Below are positions 1 to 11,842 of a DNA stretch of 64,000 nt, piece after piece; the first letter of the stretch is position 1, and each line of letters starts with the position of its first letter. This DNA comes from Ciona savignyi (lineage: Eukaryota; Chordata; Ascidiacea; Phlebobranchia; Cionidae). The DNA lies in the NCBI GenBank assembly GCA_000149265.1, contig CH003340.1, forward strand, positions 135,366-199,365. Direction: 5' to 3'. A model generated the notes under the pieces. The model saw only the letters and a program-made list of their open reading frames with translations, had not been told where the DNA came from and did not search any database. Position numbers and translations under genes: made by a program.

Positions 1-141
1 AAGGGCTAGACTTGGTTTGATCTTGCAACATTTCATCTGCTATCCGTGTGTTATCATTGAGCTAACGATTTGATCAAATTCATATGTTAAAGTTTTAAAC
101 AGTGGTTCACTACATATGGATGGTTTAAGATTCTGAATACT

Positions 142-256
142 TAGGATAGGATGGGATAGAATATTAATATTTATAACCATGAATGTGAAAACCAAGGGAC
201 ACACGAGCAATCCTCAGATCACCTCGCGCCCACCGCCGAGTTACCGGAGCTATTTC
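142..256 (-). mobile_element. tRNA-derived SINE, 3' part only
   Basis: This matches the 3' half of the family copies at 2008 and 4849: the AGGATAGGATGG-like end, the bases around CATGAATGTGAAAACC, and the GTTACCGGAGCTATT segment. The tRNA-like head is missing. Confidence 0.6.
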
Positions 257-867
257 TAAGCGAAGTTGTTACTTATCTCTCTTTTGTTACTAAGCGAAGT
301 TATTGTTATGTACAAACATTTCAGTTGTTGCTAAAAGTATAACTACTATTTCAAAACCAGAAACATTCTAACAATAATCTGACATCATCCTTGCATATTT
401 GTATTTGCAGCACACCAGTTGCATAGAGCTTACGAAAGGAAGAGAATATAACGGTTTGAATTTTCACCAAATTTTACTGTTTTTTGCTCTTATGACAGCA
501 AATAAGTTTTCATTGTGTGTGCAATGATTTTATTCAACTAGCCAGCTTTTGATGCTTGCAGATTAGTGATTCATCATTTTATCAGGCGCTTTTATTATAA
601 TACTTGTTGAATGTTACACCATAATTTCATTTATTTATGTTATAAATCTAATTGGGTTCACTTATCTCTTAGTACGTTTTTTCTGTATAAATCGTTTTCT
701 GTAAATAGTTTATCCCTGTATGTTCCAAAGTGTTTAGTTTCCACGCACTTCTCTTTCTTATTTGTTGCCAATACAGTTTGTGTTGGAAATTCCTGGTGTT
801 GGTGATATGATATGAAGCTCATTTTATCGTTTTTCGGCCTTCCGCTGACAGGACTACTGTCGTTGTA

Positions 868-1105
868 ATATACAATAGGATGGAATATTCATGTTTATCC
901 CCATGCATGTGAAAACCAATAGGGTTAACACACAGGCAATCGTCAGATAACCCCACCGTCGGTTTACCAGAGCCATTGCAGTGTGTTATGTATGATTCAC
1001 ACGTTCCCTCAATTTAGTAGAACCCATTGCCGAGTTCAAGCAATATCTGTAAAGTGCCTTGCCCAAGGACACAACCGACTAGCTAGCGACTAATTTCAAT
1101 ATGGG
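868..1105 (-). mobile_element. tRNA-derived SINE copy
   Basis: In reverse orientation this shows the family landmarks: the TATCCCCATGCATG tail region, GAGCCATTGCAGTG, and GACACAACCGACTAGCTAGC near the head. The B-box end is degraded. Confidence 0.7.
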
Positions 1106-1514
1106 TAGTCCTCCGTAACCTCACGCCCAGTATCTGGCCGTTTATATTATTTCTCTATCTGCGATTTTGATGCCTCTATTTAAGTTCAAAGAAAAACGTC
1201 AGGATATGCACGAGATATCCCGACAATGTAAAAATTTATATGAATAAAGTGCCTCACTCAAATAACCGACCACAGTGAAGACTAAACCTTTACCAGTTAA
1301 CTTGAATAATGTACTTAACTACTAGCGCAGTCAGCCCTTAATGATGCTTGATAGTAATGGTCGATTAAGCTCTTTTATAAGCTGGCGTGTGGTTGTCTGG
1401 GATAGGAAAGCGCCCTAATTGTCTTGAGTCTACAAACGAAAAGAATATAAAACTAACTAAAATGTTAAAGATGAGGAAAGTGTACTACAAAAAATCTTAT
1501 TAGATTTGTCTCAT

Positions 1515-1640
1515 TAGAGGCAATGTCCGTTAAGTGCCTAGTTCAAGGACACAACCGACTAGCTAGCGACCAGTTTCGAAACTACAACCTTTCGGTGGAA
1601 ATACGTCGCACTAAACCGCCAGACTAACCGGTCGGACTGT
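1515..1640 (-). mobile_element. tRNA-derived SINE, head half
   Basis: Only the 5' part is present: the CGACTAGCTAGCGACCAG block, a B-box-like TTTCGAAACT, and an A-box-like region ending in CTAACCGGTCGGAC, all on the minus strand. Confidence 0.65.
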
Positions 1641-2007
1641 TAAAATCGGTGGCCGGTGTGTACATTCACTATAATAAAAACAAACCATGGCCATGGGATT
1701 TGTAAAACAGTAGTTCTATATATATTGACAACAAAATTGAAATTTAAGCTGTTAACCGAAAGAAGATTAATGGCTCACATTCAGGAAAGTTTATTAATTG
1801 TACAATGTTTTAAAAGCTAAACTTTTTTATTTCGTGTTTTAACTGTGTAAAGTTTCACGGTTGCGTCGTGTGTTTCCTATTCATAGCGTAATTCGGCGAA
1901 CGTGATTAATTGTAGTAAAAAAAAATTAAACAAATTAAACTATACAATTTGGTATTGAACTGATGATCTCCTTTTTTGTATACAGGCGCTTTATAAGTAT
2001 AAGCTTA

Positions 2008-2311
2008 GAATAGGATAGGATATTCGATCATCTTTATCCCCGTGGATGGGAAAACACAAGGGTGTTAACACTATGGCAATCGTCAGATCACCTCGCGCCA
2101 ATCGTCGGGTTACCGGAGCTATTGCAGTGTGTTGTATATGATAGACACGTTCCTTCAATTTGGTAGAACCCATTAATCCGCTGGGTTCAGGCAATGTCCG
2201 TAAAGTGCCTTGCCCAAGGACATTAACCGACTAGCTAGCGACCAGTTTTGCACCTTCAACCTTTCGATTGAAAGGCGACGCACTTAACCGTTAGACCAAC
2301 GGGCCGGACGT
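2008..2311 (-). mobile_element. Full-length tRNA-derived SINE
   Basis: This roughly 300-bp copy runs from the AGGATAGGATATTC tail to a head with A-box-like and B-box-like sequences (minus strand). It is one of the most complete copies here and is useful as a family reference. Confidence 0.75.
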
Positions 2312-2779
2312 TAGACCAAGCTTGGTAGGCTATGGCTTGTTGCAATTTACTACAATTACTGAATAAACCGTATGAATGGAAAACGAAACTTTGTCGGTTT
2401 ATTTTGATATCTGATCGCTTCCAAATTTTTTTTGAAAAGCCCGTTTGGACCGGAGGGAGTGGTCTAATTGGGTTGAAATTTTGGACAGGACTAAACACAA
2501 GTACTTGGTGTGATAGCACAATTTTGGTGGGCTGGGTAAAAATAGCCCCGGCGGAATTTCCCCCAATCGCCAAAACAAAATTGCAATAGGGGCCTTGACA
2601 AAATTTGAGTGTAACACTATCAATGTTTAACTTAAAACTTTTCTTTCGCTGGTCACCTTGGAAAACATCATGTAACCTAGTTTAAGACGAAATGTGAGTT
2701 CATAGATTGTATCCATGGTATTTTATTCGACGTGTCCAATTTTATCCCATAAACCTCCTATCTGCCCCCTCTAATTTCT

Positions 2780-2990
2780 GCAGGATCGCTGAGAGCGCTT
2801 GCGATGAGTGGCCACAGCTATTGCAGTGTTTAAACACCATGGTTACATTGCTGCTGTTTTAGTTCAACCCATTATTCTACTGGGTTAGGTACATTGCCTA
2901 GAGACACAAACCGTCAAGCCAGTGGATAGTTTCTTTGAAACCAAAAGGAAGCTATCGTGACCATTTGGGTGGCTGGCCGACGCGCAACTA
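2780..2990 (-). mobile_element. Degenerate SINE-like fragment
   Basis: The segments CCACAGCTATTGCAGTG, CTACTGGGTTAGG and ACATTGCCTAGAGACACAAA recall the long SINE family in the same order, but divergence is high. It could be an old copy or a related family. Confidence 0.35.
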
Positions 2991-3589
2991 TTCTTCCAAC
3001 ATTTTAGCGTCATTTTTTTGACTTACTTAACGTGCGGTACCTTTAGGTAAAATGTAAATTTATTGGCCGTACCAATTACTATTTAACTATATAACTTAAA
3101 ACAAAGTATTTATTAATTGCGTTAATACATTTCAGTTGTAATTTGTTATTCCTAATTAAATTTATAGGTTGTTCGTAGATTAAAGTAATCGAAGAATCAT
3201 GGATACGATCTCTAAATTCACATTTCTCCTTAACCATCTGGTACCGGTTTATAAGTGCTAACCATTGAATATGGTGATTGGTGTCAAGTTTTCTTTTCGT
3301 CGGCTCGTTTCAATTTTGATGTTTGCATATCTTAGTCTATTGATTTATTTGCACCGGCGGATTAAGCTATATACTTTAACTCGCGGCATAATACACTCAA
3401 AACTCGGTGCGTGTTTTGCAGATTATCATTCATATTTTCGGTTTGTAACTAGATACAGGTCAGCTATTCTACTCGAATTAATTTTTTCATTGTACTTTGT
3501 AGTCCTATATTTTGATGTATAGGTAGATGTATATACTTTGAAGTGCACTGTAGGGAAGTGAATTTTGGACTTGAATGGTTATTTTAAAA

Positions 3590-6500
3590 ATGAAAGCGAA
3601 ACACAGACCTCGAGTTTTCTTCGATATTGAAATTGGTGATACTTCAGGTTAGCATTCTTATTTTTTTGATGGTTTAAGCATGAACGTCATATTACAGGCT
3701 AACCAGAAGGTTAGCAATTTAGACTAATAAATTTCTTGTTTAAACATGAGTGGCCACCGTCGTGTGACATTGTTTGCCCCGTATTTCAATTGAGTGCGGA
3801 AATACTATCCGGTGAACTATCCATTAAAATAAAAACTGCCAAAATGATACAAAACCACTAGCGTCCAATGCATTGGAATTATGCACAATTTAATATTCAT
3901 CATTATAATGATAAGCTGAATCACAGATACCCTTTCGAACCTGACCACTCCCTATGATCCAATGCGCTTAATGAAACCCGTCCTTGGGAAATCAAATTTA
4001 TTTTGCTAGTGATTTTCGTTTCGGAATTTAAATATAACAAAATTGCGAAAATATAAATTACCTGCAGTGATTTCGTGCACTTTTAATAATAAGTCCTCAA
4101 CAGGTTAATATAACATCATTTGCCCTCAACAAACATTATTTATTTACCTTGCCTTTACTTTGCATTATTGGCGTATAATAAGCATTGCTATCACAAAGAA
4201 TTGCCATTATGCGTTAATATACCTCGATTTGTTTATTTATAATTGGCGAGATGCGGCACACCCCTTTTGAATTTACGGACGCAGTTTATCATTACTAGTA
4301 GTATTATTACTACCGGTACTAAATAATGGTACTGTTTGCCTATTAAAATATCTTTGTTGTCTTTCAAGGATTAGTTTAAAAGGTTCTGAAACCGCATTCT
4401 AAGGCAATTTATCTTAACCAAAAATTTTTTTGCCGGCTTACGCGCGAAAATGATTTTCTCCTAATCCATGCATTTTGCAAATTGTTTCAAAACCATTAAT
4501 TCGAACCCTGTAATATGTCTTATACAATAAATAAACCATTAAGTCGAATGACAATTTTTCCCTAAAGAGTATAACTTGTATTAATCTTAAGCCTTAAATT
4601 CGCATCAAGTAACGTTTTCTTACAAATGCAAGATGTAGATACTAAACCAAAAATGTTCCATTCAAACAGATTGAGTGTTTCTAATGACTTTTGTGTTTTT
4701 ACAGCTGGTCGAATTGTGTTTGAGTTGTTTTCAGACATTACTCCAAAAACATGTGAAAACTTTCGATGTTTGTGTACAGGTAAACCAGTGCAATATCATA
4801 TTGGTCAGGTTTTCTCATAATGGAGTGTGGTTGTCTTAGCACAATCTATTATAGGATAGGATATTCCTGTTTATCCCCGTAAATGGGAAAACCAAGGGGC
4901 TTAACAAACAGGAAATCATCAGATCACTTCGGGCCAATCGTCGGGTTTCCAGAGCTATTGAAATGTGTTGTATATGATAGACAATAGACATGTTCCTTCA
5001 ATTTGATAAAAACCCATTAATCCGATGGGTTCAGGTAATGTCTGTTAAGTTCCTTGCCAAAGTACACAACCGACTAGCTAGTGACCAGCTGTGAAACTGC
5101 AACCTTTCAGTTGAAAGGCGTCATACTATACCGCCAGACTAATCGGTCGAACGAAAAGGTGAAACAAGGTTATCTAAGTATGGCCGATTATACTGGTAAT
5201 ATATATTTATACACACAAAGTTTTGTTATTGGAAATGTGCCTTTATTTAAGCAGAATTAAATCGGTGTTATTAAAATTTTAATTAGCATCAGGATTGTCC
5301 CTTTGTGTCTCTTTCAATTTTATGCCGAACGGCAAATCAATGCTTATTTGTTGTATGGGTCTTTTTAGTTATTGATACATAGGCTTATCATTAAAATCTA
5401 CTCGACTTAGGAATATGACTTAAATATAACAATTTGCCCCATTAAACCAGGTGAAAAAGGTGAAGGAAAAACAACTGGAAAACCTCTTTATTACAAAGGG
5501 GTGATATTCCACAGGGTGATTCATGATTTTATGCTGCAGGGTGGAGATTTCTCTGAAGGTAGCATACCAGTATAAAACTAACACAATGTCATACAATGAA
5601 GTTTACTTATTTCTTACTAGTTCATCAAACCTTACCACCATTTAAATAGAATTGTATGGAAACATAATTATAGGCTAAAGTTTAAAATATTATTAGACAC
5701 TATTTTGATATATCAAAACACATTTATCTTATCCTTAAAATGTGGCTAAATGCTTATATATAATGCTGAATATGAATTAATGTACAATCGTACATATATC
5801 GATCGTATATATATATATATATATTATATATATATAAAGTTTATATAATGTAACTGTACATTGTCTAAAAATCTGAGTAAAATCTGAGAGGTACGATGTA
5901 CGGGCTGGTAAAAATATAATGGAATGACCCATATTTATATCTAATGTATAGTTTATAATTTGTATATGTACATTTAATGTAGACATAGATAATGCTTTTA
6001 CCTTGTTTCTGGATCTAATTTAGGATTATTTAAAGCATGTGAGCGGTAAGTGTTCTCAGCTAACATCTAATCTATCTGATTTGATTTTTGTAGTTTAAAT
6101 CTCTAAGTGACATAAAAATGTTAATGTGATGTAAACTTTTTAATTTGACCACCCCAGTTTCGAATGAAACCTCCTTACCCAGTAAATTCTACAACAGGAA
6201 CTGGTCGTGGTGGGGAAAGCATATATGGAGGATATTTTGCAGGTAAGCGCAGTTTTAACTTTAGGTCAGTTTGGGTTTTGTTTGCTTTAATTTAACGTCA
6301 AGAGATAAAGGTTCTGAGTATGAAATTAGAAGTCAAGTCCACCCAAACTGACTATTATCTTAAATCTATCAGAATTTTTTTTATAATTATTATCTTTAAT
6401 TTTAAACACTTCTGGGCATATTTCAAAATAAAGCAATTTAGACAAATTTATTTGTATTTTTACAATATTCATTTGGTATTTAATATTTCATAAAAATAAA

Positions 6501-9500
6501 TTTAATTTTCAGACGAGTCGTTTGCTCTAAAACATGACAAACCTTTTTTATTATCAATGGCAAATCGAGGGAAGAACACAAATGGATCACAGTTTTTCAT
6601 GTAAGTTGTGTCAACAACCATTTTATATTGGATGGAAATATCTAAACCACTTTTCTCAAACTATTTTGCGGTGCTTTTTTATATATTTTTATGCATCTGT
6701 TACTTTCTCTAAACTTTGTGCAATTATGCGTAAATAAAGAAAAAAAAAATATTGTTTGCACCAGCCCAACATTTTATGTGCTTTTCTTATTCACGTCCTG
6801 TTTTACAGCACAGAAAAATACACCAAGCTAGTTTTCAAAATTTATGTTAAGATTTTTGGTTAAAATTATTTATGGTCTTTTAATGTAACTAACTATAAGT
6901 AATATAAAACATAAGTTTTCTTTGGAATGTCAATGTTACATTTTATTGCAGAACAACTCAAAACGCCCCACATTTGGATGAGTAAGTAAACATGCATATT
7001 TTATTAGTGTCCTACTAACCTCTATCGTCATAATGGCCTTGCGCTAGCTCATATAATGAATTTTTAATCAAAATATACCAGAAACTTATGAATAACTTTA
7101 AGTAATGTGTGTAAGCAGTTTTTCAATCAATAAGTCCTAATAAACAAAAAGTATTATAGTATGCATTTAAAAAAAGTACAATTTATTTGACCACAAATTT
7201 GATTTGATTATTGACTTAACGAATCCATAGTAAATATTCTGAAAATTTGCATATTACATATGATGAATATTCACCTAGGTCAATGTATAAAGTTGCTTTT
7301 AAATTCCCGACAGCATCCATGTTGTGTTCGGCCGTGTAGTAGATGGAGAGAAGGTTGTGAAAGCCATTGAATCGCAACCCACTGACACCAACAGTAAACC
7401 ATTAAAGGACTGCAAGATTGTCCATTGTGGGGAACTTGTGCTCGCTCAAAAAAGTAGGTTTTTGATTCATTTTTTTGGGTAGGTATTTATGATTTAAGTA
7501 ATTGTTTCCTTTTTTTTCATCCTAGAAAAGCGAAAGGAATCTGATTCGACGAATGAATCAGCACATTCTTCAAATGACGAGTCATCAAACGAAGATGAAA
7601 AAGCGAAGAAAAAGCAGAAAAAGAAAAAACACAAGAAAGAAAAAAAACAGAAGAAACAAAAGAAAAAGCATAAGCAAGAAGAGGAAAATGATAAGTAAGA
7701 AAACATATCATTTGTAAACAATATTATTTTTAAACATAGTATTGGTCTTTAATAAAATAAGACAAAGTGGTAATTGTTTGATATGACCTGAAGCAGAGAA
7801 ATGTATATTGCTATCTGGTACATTTAACGTTTCTCCATTTTGTCGCAGCCTACATCTTCATTCTGTTTATGGCCACAAAATAGTTTTGGTTACTTAGCAA
7901 CCACCTATTTATTGCACAGCAAGCGATAATTAATCAATAAGTGAACTAATTATTAAGTTTTTGTGTATAACTAGGCTCCTTTTTCAATATAGAACTATTT
8001 TGAAACAACAGATCATATAAATAATTGTTGCTGAAGCACTTTAGTTTTAATCTAGGACAATTTAAGTGCCATACCCCATTGCAAATTGATGATCACATGC
8101 AAGTGTAATTAAAACAGATTCAAGATAGCCTAAGTGCCTTATTATCATATGTTGCTAAATTTTTATCATGCTTTATTTTTCTTGAAGCTCAATGCAGTTT
8201 AGTGGTTATTAATTATTAACCTAGGATGTACTTGATAATGTATGACAAAGCCCAATTTATACAACATTAAAACCATGCAATGTGTAAATATGGGTGTCGG
8301 TGTTGATTTTATTCTCCCAACTAAAGAGAGGATGCTGAAGTTAAAGAAGAGGAGCCAACTCCTTTCAGCACCATATCCGCAGAAGAGGTGCCAGAAGTTC
8401 CCTCCAGCAGGTTTCTACAAAGAGTAAAGTCTAATGATGGAACGTAAGTTAATTACTATTTATGCTACCGCATCCACACATAAGTTATTAAGTTAATGCT
8501 GCCGTATCCAGTCATAAGTTAATGCTGCCGCATCTACACATGCTGCATTTAAGGATTGTCTATTTAATGTGATATTTGTGGCACAGTTGATATTGTCCGT
8601 ATTGGTTCAGCCATGTTTCTCATGCTTTTTATGTTGTGATTGGCTTATAATTCACTGCAGTACCGATCATGCACTGCTCTTTAGTGCTGGTGGCATAGCA
8701 ATAAGTTTGTTGTCAGGATGAACTGGCTGTTTAGAACTTATTAAGCAAAAGTAATCTTACAGATGGCCATCTTTTCTATTATTATTTGTATATTGGTTTG
8801 ATCAACCAAATTAACATGATGATTGTTGCCATATCCATGACTACAGCATTTGTTGGGCTTAATTGCAATTTGGCAATTGAATTTTTTTGCTATGTCATAT
8901 AATGTTAATGTTTTTATTGAAGATTAAAGTATTTAGTTGATAAATTTTTGCGATTTGATAACTCGTTTGGTTAAAATCCCTATGGAACCAATTTTACTTA
9001 CAAAAACATTATTGGCTATAAAACCACATTGAATATTCATGTTGGCTTTTGTCATTAGTTATTGATCTATAAAAATCAATCTCAGGGATAAGTCCACATC
9101 TGAAGGACTAACGCCAGCTTCTGAGAGAAGTCGATCAAAACAATGGACAACCAGATCGGGACGAGTTATTAAGGGAAGAGGTGCACTGGTAAGCTTCCTT
9201 AGTTGCAAGCTTTTTAAAACACTTTTTAATTTTTTAATGATTTTTTGTTTTTTTAAATGTGTTTTACAAAAGCAGNNNNNNNNNNNNNNNNNNNNNNNNN
9301 NNNNNNNNNNNNNNNNNNNNNNNNNNNNNNNNNNNNNNNNNNNNNNNNNNNNNNNNNNNNNNNNNNNNNNNNNNNTTTTGTTTTTTTAAATGTGTTTTAC
9401 AAAAGCGGGTTTATTTGCTTCTTTAACCAAATAATCATTGTAACTTATTATTGTAGCTTTATTTTTTCTTTCAGCGCTATCGGACCCCATCGAGGTCCAA

Positions 9501-11356
9501 ATCTCGTAGTCCTCGTCGCCGCAGCGATCGATTTTCATCGCGATCTGCTCGTCGTGGGAGTGACACTCCCCCCCCCCCTGAGGGAGGCACAGAGAGGTCA
9601 GCGACCTCTTCGTCAGCGCCGGGATTCATCCGACGAGGAATCCTCCGCTAGGTGGAAGCAAACCTCGCCGTCTGCAATGGACAGGTCGCCGGATAATAAC
9701 GAAACACCTGTAGATGGGAATGTTGGGGTTGAAAATGGGGTTAAATCGAAAAATGGGGTGGGTGATGGTCACAGGGGGAGATCACAAAGGGGTGAATGGA
9801 AGGAGGGAAGGAATGAGGCCGATTCCAAGCGTTACAGGAGTAATGCTAGGTCTAATGAGCGGGATAGGGAAAGATCAGGTCGTCAGGGGAGTGATAGATT
9901 TGATCGACACGGAAACGAGAGGCAAAAACGATACGAAAATGAAAGATCATCCAGAAACAAGGACCATCCGAATAAAAAACAAGCGGAGAAAAATCGTCAC
10001 AACAGTGACTATCGTAATAATGCAACCAAACCTGATACTGGCACTCGACGAGAAAAGCGACGATTTTCGGAGTCAAAGCCAGATAAGACAACTGAAAAAA
10101 TGGAGGATAAAGTAGATGTTTCTACTACTGAAACCGGTGCAGCAGTTGAAAAAAGTGAGAAAGACGATTCTTCATCCGATTACAGCTCAAGTGATGGTGA
10201 AAGCCGTCCAGTCCCAAATCTTCTGGTTTCGAATTTCTCTTCTCCAAGTGAAAGTGACAATGACGACAAGAAAAACGAAAAAGAGATGGAAATTCGCGAA
10301 AAACAGAAACAAGAGTTAAAAAAGGGAATTGAGAGAGAGAAGAAAATGTTGGAGCTTGAGCGAAAGAAACAAGAAAAAGAAGAAAAAGAAGAGTTGATGA
10401 ATACGGAAGAGGAACCTACTGATGTTGCTGAGGAAAGCGTGGTCGTTGAAGAAGTAGATGATGGAAAACAAGATAAACAAGAGGAATCTGGAAGTGAAGA
10501 AGTTGTGGAAGAGGAGGTTATGGAGGTTGAGATGATCAAGGAAGATGTTGCAGAGGAGAAGACTGAACAGGAAGTGAATGATAAGGAAGTTTCAGGTGTC
10601 GATAAAGAGATTGCCGCTATGGAATCCATCCAAGATGAAGTAATTATGCTCAATGTGACTGAGACTCTTGCCGACTCTTCTACGAAACCGCAGCTGTCTG
10701 AAGTCCAGGAGGATCAAGAGAAAATTGAGAAAAAGGGAACAAAAAACATCCGAGCTAGGAGGGATTCAAGTGACTCCGATGATGAAGTTGATGAAAAGAA
10801 GGAGACACAGGTTCCGAATGATACCGAAAAGAATAAGTCACCAAGCAAACCCTCGGTTGATAAATCAGAGGAACGCTCACGTGATAAACGTTCCCGCGAT
10901 CGTAGAAGTTCTTCACGAAAAAGACGCTCACGAGATCGCAAGCAAGACAGATCACGAGATAGACGAAGGAGCCGGTCCCGTGAGCGAAGACCGAGTCGCT
11001 CCCGTGATAGAAGACGCAGTCGATCACGGGATCGCAGAAGAAGCAGATCCCGTGAAAGACGTCGTTCCCGTGACAGACGTAACAGTCGGTCACGTGACAG
11101 AAGACGTAGCAGGTCACAAGAGCGAAGACGTCGGAGCAGATCCCGAGATCGAAGGAGATCTGGAAACCGGCGTGGCAGCAGTTACTCACGATCGAGGAGG
11201 TCACGATCTCGACGCAGATCTCGCAGCAGATCGAAGAAGAGATCGAACTCACCGAAGCGTAGGCGCCGATATTCCTCTTCAAGCTCTAGTTCCGATGACA
11301 CGAAGGCAAAGAAGAAAAGAGAAGGATCGTCATCAAGCTCGAGTTCATCGGATTAA
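3590..11356 (+). CDS. PPIG: Cyclophilin G-like peptidyl-prolyl isomerase with RS domain
   Basis: This is a nuclear cyclophilin of the PPIG/NKTR type, expected to act as a prolyl isomerase linked to splicing speckles. Exons read by splice phase are 3590-3647, 4705-4779, 5451-5558, 6198-6242, 6513-6600, 6952-6981, 7314-7453, 7526-7694, 8327-8443, 9086-9188 and 9475-11356. They give about 937 residues (human PPIG is about 754). The cyclophilin domain shows [31 protein letters not shown] and HVVFGRV. As in PPIG, His (PHLD) stands where CypA has the active-site Trp. A Lys-rich linker follows, then the PPIG signature [11 protein letters not shown] and RYRTPSRS, an acidic/Glu-rich stretch, and a long RS/RD repeat tail ending in poly-Ser-Asp. 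The last exon needs a -1 change in an 11-C run at 9568-9578 to stay in frame. A 100-N gap lies in intron 10. Stop TAA is at 11354. Confidence 0.92.
4849..5153 (-). mobile_element. Full-length tRNA-derived SINE in cyclophilin intron 2
   Basis: The copy runs from TATAGGATAGGATATTCC at its 3' end to ACTAATCGGTCGAAC at its head, on the minus strand, antisense to the host gene. Confidence 0.75.
5805..5838. repeat. (TA)n microsatellite
   Basis: An almost uninterrupted run of TA dinucleotides lies in the third intron of the cyclophilin gene. Confidence 0.8.
8463..8541. repeat. Short imperfect tandem repeat in cyclophilin intron 9
   Basis: About three units share CTGCCGCATCC and CATAAGTTA with a period near 26-34 bases. 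It has no evident function. Confidence 0.5.
9276..9375. other. Assembly gap (100 N), probably false
   Basis: Exactly 100 N lie in intron 10 of the cyclophilin gene. The roughly 33 bases before the gap (9243-9275) are repeated almost exactly right after it (9376-9408), including TTTACAAAAGC. The contig ends therefore probably overlap, and little or no sequence is missing. Confidence 0.9.
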
Positions 11357-11762
11357 TTGAGGACAAAATTAAATAGAAATTTATAGAGGGAAACATTGCA
11401 GTTACTCCAGTGATATTCGCCTGTGACCATCACCTGTCCACTTGGGGTTAAAATTTGCCGCTAACAGAGACATGTTTACAAATGTACACGATGATTAATT
11501 TTTGTAGACTTGTATGTAATTTGTTTTAAATGCAAAAACATAACTTTAGTCTGTTTATAATTAATTAAATTGGCAGTTTGTTTAATGCTGTTTTATGTTT
11601 TTCCTTCCCCACAAAACTTTGCTTCGGCTCGAAAAAATGAACGGAGTCACAAAATGCTTCTCTATCTACGCTACGGTGGTCAGATGCGTATTTTCGAAAT
11701 TTTTATACCAAAATTGCAAACTATTTGTGTCGCGGTTTAGTAGAACTATGTAATATTTTGTA

Positions 11763-11768
11763 AATAAA
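11763..11768 (+). terminator. Polyadenylation signal AATAAA (cyclophilin gene)
   Basis: This AATAAA lies about 410 bases after the cyclophilin stop codon and 75 bases before the first ATG of the next gene. Confidence 0.55.
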
Positions 11769-11842
11769 GTCAATTCAGTTGCTTATATGGCGTTGGAACA
11801 TTGCTTTTCATTCTAAACCTTAACGATTTCGTTCTAAAGTTG

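Larger units (their letters stand above)
1..3589. other. Intergenic region, repeat-rich
   Basis: No convincing exon is seen in this stretch. It contains five full or partial copies of the long tRNA-derived SINE, mostly in minus orientation, listed separately. An 85-codon open frame at about 3265-3522 lacks an ATG start and any recognisable motif, so it is not called. The last few hundred bases before 3590 probably hold the promoter and 5' UTR of the cyclophilin gene, but I see no clear TATA box. Confidence 0.5.

Noticed and set aside
1991-2194. 67-residue minus-strand frame, also similar frames at 12672 and 25119
   Set aside because: These are translations of SINE copies, which explains their mutual similarity.
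3265-3522. 85-residue hydrophobic plus frame upstream of the cyclophilin gene
   Set aside because: It has no ATG start, no family motif and no supported splice partners.
7494-7721. Minus-strand Phe/Cys/Ser-rich frames
   Set aside because: Antisense shadow of the Lys-rich cyclophilin exon at 7526-7694.
9714-10115. 133-residue plus frame overlapping the cyclophilin last exon
   Set aside because: Out of frame with the splice-consistent PPIG model and without any motif.
10180-10653. 157-residue minus-strand Ser-rich frame
   Set aside because: It is the antisense shadow of the Glu/Lys-rich coding exon of cyclophilin G.
10755-11282. 175-residue minus-strand frame
   Set aside because: Antisense shadow of the RS-repeat coding region; its regularity comes from the repeats.
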